Of a stretch of 52,018 bases of DNA, positions 34,467 to 42,680 are shown piece after piece. The translations under genes were made by a program, and so were the position numbers. The DNA comes from Bacteroidales bacterium (GTDB lineage Bacteria > Bacteroidota > Bacteroidia > Bacteroidales > FEN-979). Each line of letters begins with the position of its first letter. Positions within the stretch are counted from its first letter, which is position 1. The DNA is taken from positions 1 through 52,018 of the forward strand of contig JANXZO010000010.1 in the NCBI GenBank assembly GCA_025355465.1. Reading direction: 5' to 3'. The notes below the pieces were generated by a model, which was not told where the DNA came from, ran no database searches, and saw only the letters and a program-made list of their open reading frames with translations.

Positions 34467-35151
34467 ATACGGCATCATTCTGGAGCGACTGAAAGAGGAG
34501 GATATTGAGCTGGTAAGGCAATGGCGCAACTCCGACCCCGTGAGGCTGAATATGAACTACCGGGAGATCATCCTGCCCGAACAGCAGCAAAAGTGGTTCA
34601 GATCGATTGATAACCTGCAAAACAACTTCTTGCTGATCCATTACCAGGGAGAGAAGATCGGACTGCTGAACGATAAAAATATAGATTGGGATACCCGCTC
34701 ATCGGAATCGGGAATCTTTCTGGGTCGCACCGAATATTACAATACATTCGCCCCTTATCTGGTCTCTGTTGCGGGCATTGAGACAACTTTTTTCCTGCTG
34801 AGCTGGAAGCGGCAGTTTGCGCACATTATGAATTCCAATACAAATGCCATTAAATTCAACCTGCAGCTGGGCTACCGGCTTTGTGATGGTCAGGAGGGTG
34901 CGGCGCACCAGAAATATGAGGTGACCCGTGAGAGCTTTGAGCAAAAGGCCGGGAAAATTAGAAAAGCGGTGCTGGCGCTGGCCGGCGATGACAGAAGATC
35001 CAAAGTATTGTTTGAACCGCAGGATTACCGGTCGGGACTTGCCCGGAGGTTTGAAGCGTTGCTGAATGAATACCGGGGCATCATTGAACGGGAGGAGACC
35101 TGTGAAGGGGTTTGGTACCGGGAGATCGAATCCGATTCCATGAGTAAATAA
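34453..35151 (+). CDS. GNAT-type N-acyltransferase with C-terminal extension
   Basis: This 232-residue protein has a GNAT-like N-terminal 155 residues: LERLKEEDIELVRQWRNSD, then ILPEQQQKWFRSI, and a final AIKFNLQLGYRL block. That is the pattern of RimJ/PseH-type acetyltransferases, several of which acylate 4-amino sugars. The last 75 residues are charged and helical and are not part of the usual fold. Position between the ArnC-like glycosyltransferase and the MBOAT, in a locus with a WecE-type transaminase, suggests it adds the acyl group to the sugar amine. An acyl-ACP donor is possible. Confidence 0.72.
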   Translation: MKFFKYGIILERLKEEDIELVRQWRNSDPVRLNMNYREIILPEQQQKWFRSIDNLQNNFLLIHYQGEKIGLLNDKNIDWDTRSSESGIFLGRTEYYNTFAPYLVSVAGIETTFFLLSWKRQFAHIMNSNTNAIKFNLQLGYRLCDGQEGAAHQKYEVTRESFEQKAGKIRKAVLALAGDDRRSKVLFEPQDYRSGLARRFEALLNEYRGIIEREETCEGVWYREIESDSMSK

Positions 35152-35164
35152 CAAATAGAGGGTC

Positions 35165-36616
35165 ATGCTTTTCAACTCCATAGGATATCTCTTTTTCCTC
35201 CCTGCCACGGTACTGTTCTACTACCTGATTCCCTTCCGTTGGCGCTGGGCACTGCTCCTGGCTGCCAGCTATTTTTTCTACCTCCTCTGGCGCGTTGAAT
35301 TTGTCCTGGTTTTAATGACTGCTACCGCGGTTTCGTGGTTTGCTGCCAGGCAGATGGGGAGGCTTCCCGATAAAAGGCAACGGGTTAAGTACCTTGTTTC
35401 CGTCATTGTCGTCAACCTGGGAATGCTGGTCTTCTTCAAATACCTCGGGTTTTTTACAGCGGTAGTGAACCAGCTTGCAGGAATTGCCGGAAAAGGAACC
35501 ATGCTCCCGTTATACAGCCTTCTTGTACCGGTCGGCATCTCCTTTTACACGTTTCAGACAATAGGCTATACACTCGACGTATACCGGGGTATTCTCAAAC
35601 CCGAAAAAAACATCGGGATCTATGCCCTGTTTGTCTCCTTCTTCCCGCTGGTGCTGGCTGGTCCGATCGAACGGGGACGCCGGCTGCTACCCCAGTTTCA
35701 GGTCGAACATAAGTTTGATCCGCTCCTCTTCTCAAGCGGATTACGCCTGATCCTCTGGGGGCTTTTCAAGAAGATTGTTATTGCCGATCGTCTCTCCATC
35801 TTCGTTCAGGCAATTTATTCCGAGCCGGGCTATTTTCACGGCGTTGAGACGGGTCTTGGAATAGTCCTGATGCTGATGCAGGTTTACGCAGACTTCTCCG
35901 GGTATACCGATATTGCCATCGGTTCGGCCAGACTGATGGGGTTCAGACTCAGTCCGAATTTCAACCGCCCTTTCAGCGCCAGGTCGGTCGCCGACTTCTG
36001 GAGCCGTTGGCATATCTCGCTCACCACCTGGCTGCGCGATTATGTCTATTTCTCACTTCCTGCCAAATTTCACGGTAAAGTCGTTAAGTGGCGTCTCAAT
36101 ATCAACCTGTTGCTCACCTTTGTCCTGGTAGGTTTCTGGCACGGACCTTATTGGAATTTTATCATTTTTGGCCTCCTTCAAGGAACCTACATGGTGCTCG
36201 CTAATATCTCCAGGCCCCTCATGACCGGATTCAACCACATCAGCGGCCTGGAAAAATCGCCAAGTCTGCTCAAGTGGCTGAATATTGCGGCTACATTCCT
36301 GCTCATCTCCTCATCGGGCTTTTTCTTCGGGCAACACGCGTTGGGCGACTCGTGGCTTATGATCCGGAATCTGTCGGATTTTAGCCACACCGGCACAGCG
36401 GTAATGGAACTGATAAAAAATGTTGATCTCCTCGCTGGCATTGCCCTGATTGTTTTTATGCTTTGGTTTGAATACCAGGTTGCAGAACGGTCGTTCGCGT
36501 CAAAATTCATGGGAAAACACATTGTTATCAGATTTGCTGCCTATCTCCTCATGGTGATGTTCATTCTTGCCATGGGCGTCTTTTCAAGTCAGAAGTTTTT
36601 CTATTTTCAGTTTTAA
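35165..36616 (+). CDS. MBOAT-family O-acyltransferase (AlgI-like)
   Basis: This 483-residue polytopic protein has about ten membrane helices. The AlgI-type start is MLFNSIGYLFFLPATVLFYY. The two conserved histidines are visible: His283 in DFWSRWHISLTTWLRDY and His326 in FWHGPYWNF. AlgI-type MBOATs pass acetyl or other acyl groups across the inner membrane to a periplasmic partner that acylates an exopolysaccharide or other cell-surface acceptor. The SGNH-like gene begins 1 bp after it and is the expected partner. Confidence 0.9.
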   Translation: MLFNSIGYLFFLPATVLFYYLIPFRWRWALLLAASYFFYLLWRVEFVLVLMTATAVSWFAARQMGRLPDKRQRVKYLVSVIVVNLGMLVFFKYLGFFTAVVNQLAGIAGKGTMLPLYSLLVPVGISFYTFQTIGYTLDVYRGILKPEKNIGIYALFVSFFPLVLAGPIERGRRLLPQFQVEHKFDPLLFSSGLRLILWGLFKKIVIADRLSIFVQAIYSEPGYFHGVETGLGIVLMLMQVYADFSGYTDIAIGSARLMGFRLSPNFNRPFSARSVADFWSRWHISLTTWLRDYVYFSLPAKFHGKVVKWRLNINLLLTFVLVGFWHGPYWNFIIFGLLQGTYMVLANISRPLMTGFNHISGLEKSPSLLKWLNIAATFLLISSSGFFFGQHALGDSWLMIRNLSDFSHTGTAVMELIKNVDLLAGIALIVFMLWFEYQVAERSFASKFMGKHIVIRFAAYLLMVMFILAMGVFSSQKFFYFQF

Positions 36617-36617
36617 T

Positions 36618-37580
36618 ATGAGCGCGAATAAGACATTTTTTCTGAAACTGGCCCTGTTGCTCATTTTGGCTCTGATACTGAATGAAGCGCTCAATCTGGC
36701 TTACGACCGCTGGATGTATTATTTCAGACTGGCCCGGAATCAGGACGAGCAATTCGCAACTGTTCCGGATACCCTGAAGTACCTTATGCTCGGGAATTCC
36801 CACAACCGTGTCAACCCGGAAATTTTGGGAAACGGATTCTGTTATATCACGCCGAAGGAGTCTTACCGTCAAACATGGTACAAGCTAAAGTATATTCTCA
36901 CGAAGACTACCAAAAGGCCTGCCAATGTGCTGCTCTCCATCGATCCTGTGAACTTCGGCCCAAAAGCAGAGACCGACCGTTCCTTCGACGGATATTGGCG
37001 TAAATATCTGGATTATGGAGAACTTGCCATGGAGCACCACGACCCGGGCTACCTTTTGAACTGGGTTTCAGGGACATTTTTCTCCTATGTGGGGAATTAT
37101 AAATATTCCTTCATGTCTCTGCTTTTCTTCAATGCCGACATGAAAAAGATAAAATACGGTTATTTTCCGGCCAGAAATTATAAAAATTTTGCCAGAGAGC
37201 CCAACCGTGACCAACTGGGCTATTTTGTCGCATCTGCCTATCTTGCAGGATATGTCGGAAGATCGGTCATATGCGAAAACGAGTACTATCGCCGGATTCT
37301 TGCACTTTGCCGGCAATACAGGATACACCTCATCCTGCTGAGAATGCCCCTTACCGATGAATATTTAAAATATGCCCGAAAAATTGTCAACCTGGATAAA
37401 CTCGACCGGCAGATCGTAGAATTCACCGGCAGATACTCAACCGATTTCGAGGTTTTTGATTTCAGGAATGAATTTCACGGAAGGCCCGATTATTTTTTCA
37501 ATGCCGACCATATCAACCCTGCCGGTGCGGCCATCATCAGCAATAAAATCAAAGATGAGATTGAAAGGAAAAAGCGATAA
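36618..37580 (+). CDS. SGNH-like periplasmic partner of the MBOAT
   Basis: This is 320 residues from the ATG at 36618; the frame opens inside the MBOAT gene. It has one N-terminal membrane anchor (FFLKLALLLILALILNEAL) and then a soluble domain. A nucleophile-like YLMLGNSHNRVNP (Ser61) and a C-terminal FNADHINPAGA (His298) look like the Ser and His blocks of SGNH/AlgX/DltD-type O-acyltransferases. MBOAT-SGNH pairs O-acylate extracytoplasmic glycans. It is the last gene of the operon that starts with KAS III. Confidence 0.7.
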   Translation: MSANKTFFLKLALLLILALILNEALNLAYDRWMYYFRLARNQDEQFATVPDTLKYLMLGNSHNRVNPEILGNGFCYITPKESYRQTWYKLKYILTKTTKRPANVLLSIDPVNFGPKAETDRSFDGYWRKYLDYGELAMEHHDPGYLLNWVSGTFFSYVGNYKYSFMSLLFFNADMKKIKYGYFPARNYKNFAREPNRDQLGYFVASAYLAGYVGRSVICENEYYRRILALCRQYRIHLILLRMPLTDEYLKYARKIVNLDKLDRQIVEFTGRYSTDFEVFDFRNEFHGRPDYFFNADHINPAGAAIISNKIKDEIERKKR

Positions 37581-37611
37581 AGATTAAATAGGAAAGCGGG
37601 AATATGAGAGA

Positions 37612-37834
37612 AGAAAAAAGGGGAGTTTCCTATTTGGAATGGTTTCAAGCGATTTATCCGATGTAGTAAGTGTAGCTGAAGCGTATCAACAAATAAACAA
37701 GTTGTCGGTAAAACGCTGTTCAATAGTTGCGCAGATGAGAAAAACCCGGAAACTCCCTCTATTTTTAAGAACCGTTGATTAATTTAACACGCATTTGGAT
37801 CAGAACAAGTAGTAAAGTAGTTTGCTGCGTTAAA
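37612..37834 (-). ncRNA. Candidate structured RNA or small inverted-repeat element
   Basis: GGGAGTTTCC (37621-37630) and GGAAACTCCC (37748-37757) are perfect 10-bp complements, and an imperfect match continues outward for about 9 more bp. Inside, AGCGT/ACGCT encloses CAAC/GTTG. On the minus strand the closing stem is followed by CCTTTTTTC, a terminator-like U run. A TACTTTTG element at 37848-37841 could start transcription near 37834. The gap thus has promoter, structure and end in order on one strand. A MITE-like insertion is the alternative; no target duplication was found. Confidence 0.3.
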
Positions 37835-37840
37835 CTGAAG

Positions 37841-37848
37841 CAAAAGTA
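37841..37848 (-). promoter_or_regulatory. -7 element facing the inverted repeat
   Basis: TACTTTTG on the minus strand fits TAnnTTTG. It lies downstream of the flippase stop and upstream of the inverted repeat, with no coding gene ahead of it. No -33 box is evident. Confidence 0.3.
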
Positions 37849-37927
37849 ACCGCTATTGTTAAATAATAAACAGAAATTAGACCATCGCTAGGATTTTGCC
37901 GACAAAAGGGAAATATCGCCGGTATGA

Positions 37928-39241
37928 TCATGCAGACCGGAACCTTAATCGCTTACGGATATCCCTGAAAAAAAAGAAATCACTCCTCCGGTAGGTAAAA
38001 ATCTCAGTTACCCGCATATTGACAAACCGTGAGTAGAGCAGTACAAAAATCGCCGAACCCACAGCATAGCTCACATTGGTGGACCATGCCGCACCAATAC
38101 CGCCATATCGCGGAATGAGGAAAAGGTTTAAAACAAAGTTGATGACAAGGGCTGGTACAAAGGTGTAAATGGCAATTTGCGGTTTCCCCATCCCGGTAAG
38201 CCGGCTGTTCAGTATCCGGAAGCCCACCAGCAGGAGGATCCCCGGCAGTACCAGTTGAATCATAGCAACACTGTGTGTAAAATCCTTCCCGAAAATCAGT
38301 GGAATGAGGGTGGGGGCTGCAAAAAAAATAAGTACTCCCGAGGCAAGGCCAATGAGTAGCGAAACCCTGAAGATAGAAGCGACAGTCTTATGCATCAGCA
38401 TGTCATCCTGGCTGCTGGCGCTGCGGCTGAGGACGATGGCCTCGATGGCAAAGGGAATGTGCCACAGTTGTTCGGCAATCTGCATCGCCAGCGAATAATA
38501 ACCCACCTCCTCCAGTGTGGAAAGTTTTTTCAACATCAGAATATCGAGCCTGTAATTTAATTGCATCACAAATATGGCAATCGCGTTCACCAGTCCGAGT
38601 TTAATCATACTCTTCATGATGGGCTCGTGGTATTTCCAGGTAATATTATACCGGTATTCAAGAAAGATGATCCGGTAGGTGAAAAAGAACATGATTACGT
38701 TAGCCAGGAAAATACCCAGAAAAGCGCCAAGAATATTCATCTTCAGCACCAGCACAAAAAGGAGCGTAAACAACAAGGTGAGCAGGGTCGGACCAACATT
38801 CATAAGACTGGCCCGTTTGATCTCATCTTTGCCCAGAAATACACCGCCCGCAAACAAATTGGTCAGCAGTAAGGGAATGGTAAGCAATACCAGAACAATG
38901 ATAAGCGGATCGTAGGGTTTGGTCTCGGCGAAAAAATAGACGAATCCGCAGATGATGATGCTGAGTGAGCTGGTATACAGAAGGAGGATGAACAACGCAG
39001 AAACGATATTGTCCTCTGGAAGGAGCTTATTGCCGATATGGTAGATGGTGCTCCGCCGTATTCCAAGCTGGGTAAATCCGATCACCATGACAGGAACGAC
39101 GATGATCGAGGAATACATCCCAAACCCTGCAGCCCCCAGCATCCGCGAAAGTAAAACTCCGACAGCAAGGTTACAGAAGGTAACCATCAGGTTGCTGCTC
39201 AGGATACTCATGATGTCCTGAAAGAAGCTTCGTTTCGCCAT
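37928..39241 (-). CDS. Wzx-like polysaccharide/lipid-linked sugar flippase
   Basis: This 437-residue protein has 12 or so membrane helices and the MOP-superfamily pattern: VGVLLSRMLGAAGFGMYSSI at the start, LNYRLDILMLKKLSTLEEVG in mid-protein and a second half beginning near residue 220. Wzx-type proteins flip undecaprenyl-linked sugars from the cytoplasmic to the periplasmic face. It is convergent with the KAS III-MBOAT operon and is the natural exporter for that pathway's lipid-linked product. It is 20 bp downstream of the BNR gene on the same strand, so transcription could also come from there. Confidence 0.85.
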   Translation of the reverse strand: MAKRSFFQDIMSILSSNLMVTFCNLAVGVLLSRMLGAAGFGMYSSIIVVPVMVIGFTQLGIRRSTIYHIGNKLLPEDNIVSALFILLLYTSSLSIIICGFVYFFAETKPYDPLIIVLVLLTIPLLLTNLFAGGVFLGKDEIKRASLMNVGPTLLTLLFTLLFVLVLKMNILGAFLGIFLANVIMFFFTYRIIFLEYRYNITWKYHEPIMKSMIKLGLVNAIAIFVMQLNYRLDILMLKKLSTLEEVGYYSLAMQIAEQLWHIPFAIEAIVLSRSASSQDDMLMHKTVASIFRVSLLIGLASGVLIFFAAPTLIPLIFGKDFTHSVAMIQLVLPGILLLVGFRILNSRLTGMGKPQIAIYTFVPALVINFVLNLFLIPRYGGIGAAWSTNVSYAVGSAIFVLLYSRFVNMRVTEIFTYRRSDFFFFRDIRKRLRFRSA

Positions 39242-39261
39242 TACGCTTTTTTGCTACTTCG

Positions 39262-42200
39262 CTATTTTTTCCATTCCGGCAATCTACCGGGGGTTACCGG
39301 CGCGCCGAGATTCTCCAGCGCTTTCTCCAGCAAGGGGATATCGGTTTCCCCAATCTTTTTGATCTGCCCATACACAGGTGGGAACTCGGCTTCAAGAATG
39401 GCATAGGCATCTTTTTGCGTCTGTGTGGGGTCGCCCGTTGAAGACCAGCTGATCCACGAAAGTTTACCCAGACGTGAATTCAATGGCACGGGTGCAGGCG
39501 GATTCTCCTCCTCGCTTGGTTTTCCTGTATTTCGGGTGAACTTTACGTTCAGGATGTCGTCCAGCTGAAGTTGTATTTCACGGGCCTTATTCGACAGGTC
39601 AGGGGAGGCGTTGAGGGTGCTGTTGAGTGCTTGCAAAATGCTGGCGGTACGTCTGCTGAGTGTTTCAGCATAATCTTCTGTCCCCTGCATTACACGGGTA
39701 AGTTCGGCCACCTGCTTCTGAAAGGCCACCATGGCAGGTCTGTCCTTTGCCGGCAGGGTGGTGTTCTGAAGCGGAACCACCTTGAACGGCACGGGACCGG
39801 CAACTATTTTTGTCTCCTTTTCGGTGGTCAATGTCAAAGTTACATTGTAAATGCCGGGCATCGCAAGCACACCACTTCCATTATCGGAAAGGGGAGAAAA
39901 TTTATCGGTTTCCACATGCCGCGTCGACTGATAACGCAGGTCCCAGTTCACCCGGCTGATCCCTTTCGACGGACTTGCTCTCAATATCCTCACCGGAGCT
40001 CCGACAGCGTCGGTTACCGTTAAGGTCAGGTAGGGTTCGGTCTCTTGCCTTTCTGCACGAAGATCGGCTTCTGAAGGCTGCGGAATAGGTTCTCCTTTCT
40101 TGAACAACTCCTTTTCCTTCTCCTTTCGCAACGCTTTCCTGGATTTTGGAGCATCATCCTTGATATAATAGGTGAACGTGGTGCCGAATTCCGGGTTTTT
40201 AGCAACAAAAGGCATCGACCCCTGCCCATATTTCGAATCGGTAGGGAGGTATATCAATGCGTCCTTGATGGGGAAAAGAAAGCCAGCCTGATCAAGGTTT
40301 TCTTTTTTCAACTGGCGTAGGGGTGTAAAGTCATCAAGGATGTAGAATCCCCTTCCAAAGGTGGCGAGAACAAGGTCGTTTTCGCGCTTCTGGATGGTCA
40401 TGTCGCGCACTGATATGGCGGGTAGTCCGGCTTTCAGTTGAATCCAGTTTTTGCCCCCGTCGATGGTGAAAAAACATCCGAATTCAGTTCCGGCAAACAA
40501 CAGGTCAGGATTTACAATGTCCTGCATGATGGAGTGAACAGTTCCCGCCTCAGGCAGATTACCGGCGATAGAAACCCAGTTCCTGCCTTTATCCGTACTT
40601 TTAAAAAGGTAGGGTTTAAAGTCGTCACGAAGAATGTTGTCAAAGGAGGCGAATACCACATTCTCATCGAACCTTGAGGCGAAGATATCACTGACGTAAG
40701 TATTCGCCGGAACACCGGGAAATTTGTCAGCTTTTGTCCATGTTTTTGCATCTTCAGATACCTGGATCAGGCCGTCATCGGTTCCAGCATAAAGGAGGTT
40801 CTCCTTTACCGGCGATTCATCAAAAGCAACGATCGTTCCGTAAAGGGAGGTGGAGACGTCTTTCTGCACGGCATCATAAGGCCAGTACTTACCCATTACC
40901 GGCCAGCTGTTGCGGTCGATCTTTGCCGTGAGGTCATCACTGATAGTGCTCCATGAATTCCCCCGGTCATCGCTGCGGAATACCTTGTTGGCAGTGCAGT
41001 ATAACCGTGCAGGGTTGTGGGGACTGATGATCAGCGGGGTGTTCCAGTTCCATTTGTAGCTGTCTTCGCCTTTACGTGGCTCGGGCCGGATATCGACGGC
41101 TTCCTGGCTTTTGCGGTCGTACCTTACCATTCCGCCATATTGCGACTCGGCATATACAATGTTTGGGTCTGTGGGGTCGATCTGCGACCAGAAACCATCC
41201 CCTCCGTTTGTGACGAACCATTCGTCGGACAGGACTCCGCTACCGCTGGTGTTACGCGAGGGTCCGCCGAAGCTGCTGTTGTCCTGGGTGCCACCGTAAA
41301 CGTAGTAAAACGGCAAACTGTTATCCACCTGTACCCGGTAGAACTGTACCACCGGGAGGTTCGGTTTGAAAATAAACTCCTTGCCTCCGTCGTAGGTTTC
41401 ATAAGCTCCGCCATCACTTCCGATAAACAGATGTTGTGTGTCATCCGGATCAATCCACAAGGCATGATCATCCACATGTCGTTTGTTGTTGCCAACCTGC
41501 CTCCAGGTTTTACCCCCGTCTTCCGTAACCTGCGATACCGTTTCAACGGAATAGACCTTGTCGGCATTCTTCGGATCACAATAAATTTCGTTGTAATACT
41601 GTCCCTGAGCCACGTGGCTGCTCATCTTCGACCAGGAAGCGCCACGATCGGTGCTACGGTAAAATCCACTGGCATCTTTTGTTGATTCAATAATAGCATA
41701 TATGATATCGGGATTTGCAGGTGAGATGGCAAGACCGATGCCACCCATATCACCGCCCGCAAGCCCCGAGGTAAGTTTATCCCAGCTTTCACCGCCATTG
41801 GTCGATTTGTAAATTGCTGTTTCAGGACCTCCACCGATTTTGGTAAAAACATGACGACGGCGTTGTTCGCTGGAGGCATACAGCACATCCGGGTTGCGTG
41901 GATCCATGATCACGTTGTTTACACCGGTATTCTCGCTGATCTCGAGAACCTTTTTCCAGGTTTTTCCACCATCTGTTGTTTTATACAATCCACGGTCACC
42001 GCCGGGGCCCCAAACGGAACCTTCAGCTGCTACGTAAACAATATCCGAATTATGCGGATCAATCAGGATTTTACCAATTTGCCGCGACTCCTTGAGCCCC
42101 ATGTTTTTAAAGCTCTTACCCCCGTCGTTGCTCTTATAAACCCCGTTGCCATAGCCCAGCGAGCGCTGGTGGTTGTTTTCACCCGTTCCGACCCATACGA

Positions 42201-42618
42201 CATTCGTGTTGTTCGGATCAATCACCACACAGCCAATTGAATAGGCTCCGTAATTGTCAAAAACCGGGTCGAATGTAGTCCCGTTGTTTACAGTTTTCCA
42301 TACATGTCCTGAAGCAACTGCCACAAACCATTCACTGTGATTGTTTGGGTTAACGGCAAAGTCAGCAATCCTTCCCGAACAAAATGCCGGACCAATACTG
42401 CGGAATTTTAAACCTCCCACCAGGGCTGAATTGTAAACGGAATCTTCTTTCTTCTCCTCTTTACCCTCCTTTTTGATTTTTTTCGTCTCTTTGACAGGGG
42501 CTTTCTCCCCCGGTATTCCAGATTTCTCTTTCGTCTTGTCCTTTTGAGAATAAGAATTGGTGATCACCCCCGGGATGAGCGTAAAGATCAGTAATGCACT
42601 AAATAATGACTTTCTCAT
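39262..42618 (-). CDS. Large secreted BNR/VPS10-like beta-propeller protein
   Basis: This 1118-residue protein has a signal peptide (LFSALLIFTLIPGVITNSYSQ), a Lys/Glu-rich linker (about 25-60), and then many Asp-box repeats (NDGGKSF, TTDGGKTW, STNGGESW, STDRGASW) spread over residues 70-740. These build one or two propellers like those of sortilin/VPS10-type proteins, often annotated as glycosyl hydrolases without proof. The C-terminal 300 residues include a beta-sandwich part and a helical part. It lacks an obvious T9SS sorting domain. It is probably periplasmic or outer-surface; the ligand or substrate is unknown. Confidence 0.82.
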   Translation of the reverse strand: MRKSLFSALLIFTLIPGVITNSYSQKDKTKEKSGIPGEKAPVKETKKIKKEGKEEKKEDSVYNSALVGGLKFRSIGPAFCSGRIADFAVNPNNHSEWFVAVASGHVWKTVNNGTTFDPVFDNYGAYSIGCVVIDPNNTNVVWVGTGENNHQRSLGYGNGVYKSNDGGKSFKNMGLKESRQIGKILIDPHNSDIVYVAAEGSVWGPGGDRGLYKTTDGGKTWKKVLEISENTGVNNVIMDPRNPDVLYASSEQRRRHVFTKIGGGPETAIYKSTNGGESWDKLTSGLAGGDMGGIGLAISPANPDIIYAIIESTKDASGFYRSTDRGASWSKMSSHVAQGQYYNEIYCDPKNADKVYSVETVSQVTEDGGKTWRQVGNNKRHVDDHALWIDPDDTQHLFIGSDGGAYETYDGGKEFIFKPNLPVVQFYRVQVDNSLPFYYVYGGTQDNSSFGGPSRNTSGSGVLSDEWFVTNGGDGFWSQIDPTDPNIVYAESQYGGMVRYDRKSQEAVDIRPEPRKGEDSYKWNWNTPLIISPHNPARLYCTANKVFRSDDRGNSWSTISDDLTAKIDRNSWPVMGKYWPYDAVQKDVSTSLYGTIVAFDESPVKENLLYAGTDDGLIQVSEDAKTWTKADKFPGVPANTYVSDIFASRFDENVVFASFDNILRDDFKPYLFKSTDKGRNWVSIAGNLPEAGTVHSIMQDIVNPDLLFAGTEFGCFFTIDGGKNWIQLKAGLPAISVRDMTIQKRENDLVLATFGRGFYILDDFTPLRQLKKENLDQAGFLFPIKDALIYLPTDSKYGQGSMPFVAKNPEFGTTFTYYIKDDAPKSRKALRKEKEKELFKKGEPIPQPSEADLRAERQETEPYLTLTVTDAVGAPVRILRASPSKGISRVNWDLRYQSTRHVETDKFSPLSDNGSGVLAMPGIYNVTLTLTTEKETKIVAGPVPFKVVPLQNTTLPAKDRPAMVAFQKQVAELTRVMQGTEDYAETLSRRTASILQALNSTLNASPDLSNKAREIQLQLDDILNVKFTRNTGKPSEEENPPAPVPLNSRLGKLSWISWSSTGDPTQTQKDAYAILEAEFPPVYGQIKKIGETDIPLLEKALENLGAPVTPGRLPEWKK

Positions 42619-42636
42619 AATTACAAATATTTATAG

Positions 42637-42668
42637 TTTCGCCACTTCACCGTCTCACCATTTCCATT
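42637..42668 (+). repeat. Degenerate 8-bp repeats upstream of the BNR gene
   Basis: Four degenerate 8-bp units (TTTCGCCA, CTTCACCG, TCTCACCA, TTTCCATT) belong to the same CCATTTC(A/G) family as the repeats in rsmA and before wecE. They lie in the 62-bp gap between mtnA and the BNR gene. Confidence 0.6.
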
Positions 42669-42680
42669 CGCCGGGTTCCT

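Larger units (their letters stand above)
37581..37927. other. Gene-free gap between convergent genes
   Basis: These 347 bp hold no convincing ORF. They contain an imperfect inverted repeat about 120 bp apart, an inner hairpin, a second long-loop hairpin at about 37786-37835 and a minus-strand TACTTTTG at 37848-37841. They are described as a possible structured RNA in a separate entry. Confidence 0.8.

Noticed and set aside
37612-37767. Integron attC site
   Set aside because: Short GTTG/CAAC pairs occur, but there is no proper pair of core sites and no integrase or cassette array.
37612-37834. 6S RNA or retron RNA
   Set aside because: The closing stem and length are suggestive, but no sequence resemblance to 6S RNA was seen and no reverse transcriptase is nearby, so only a generic candidate is reported.
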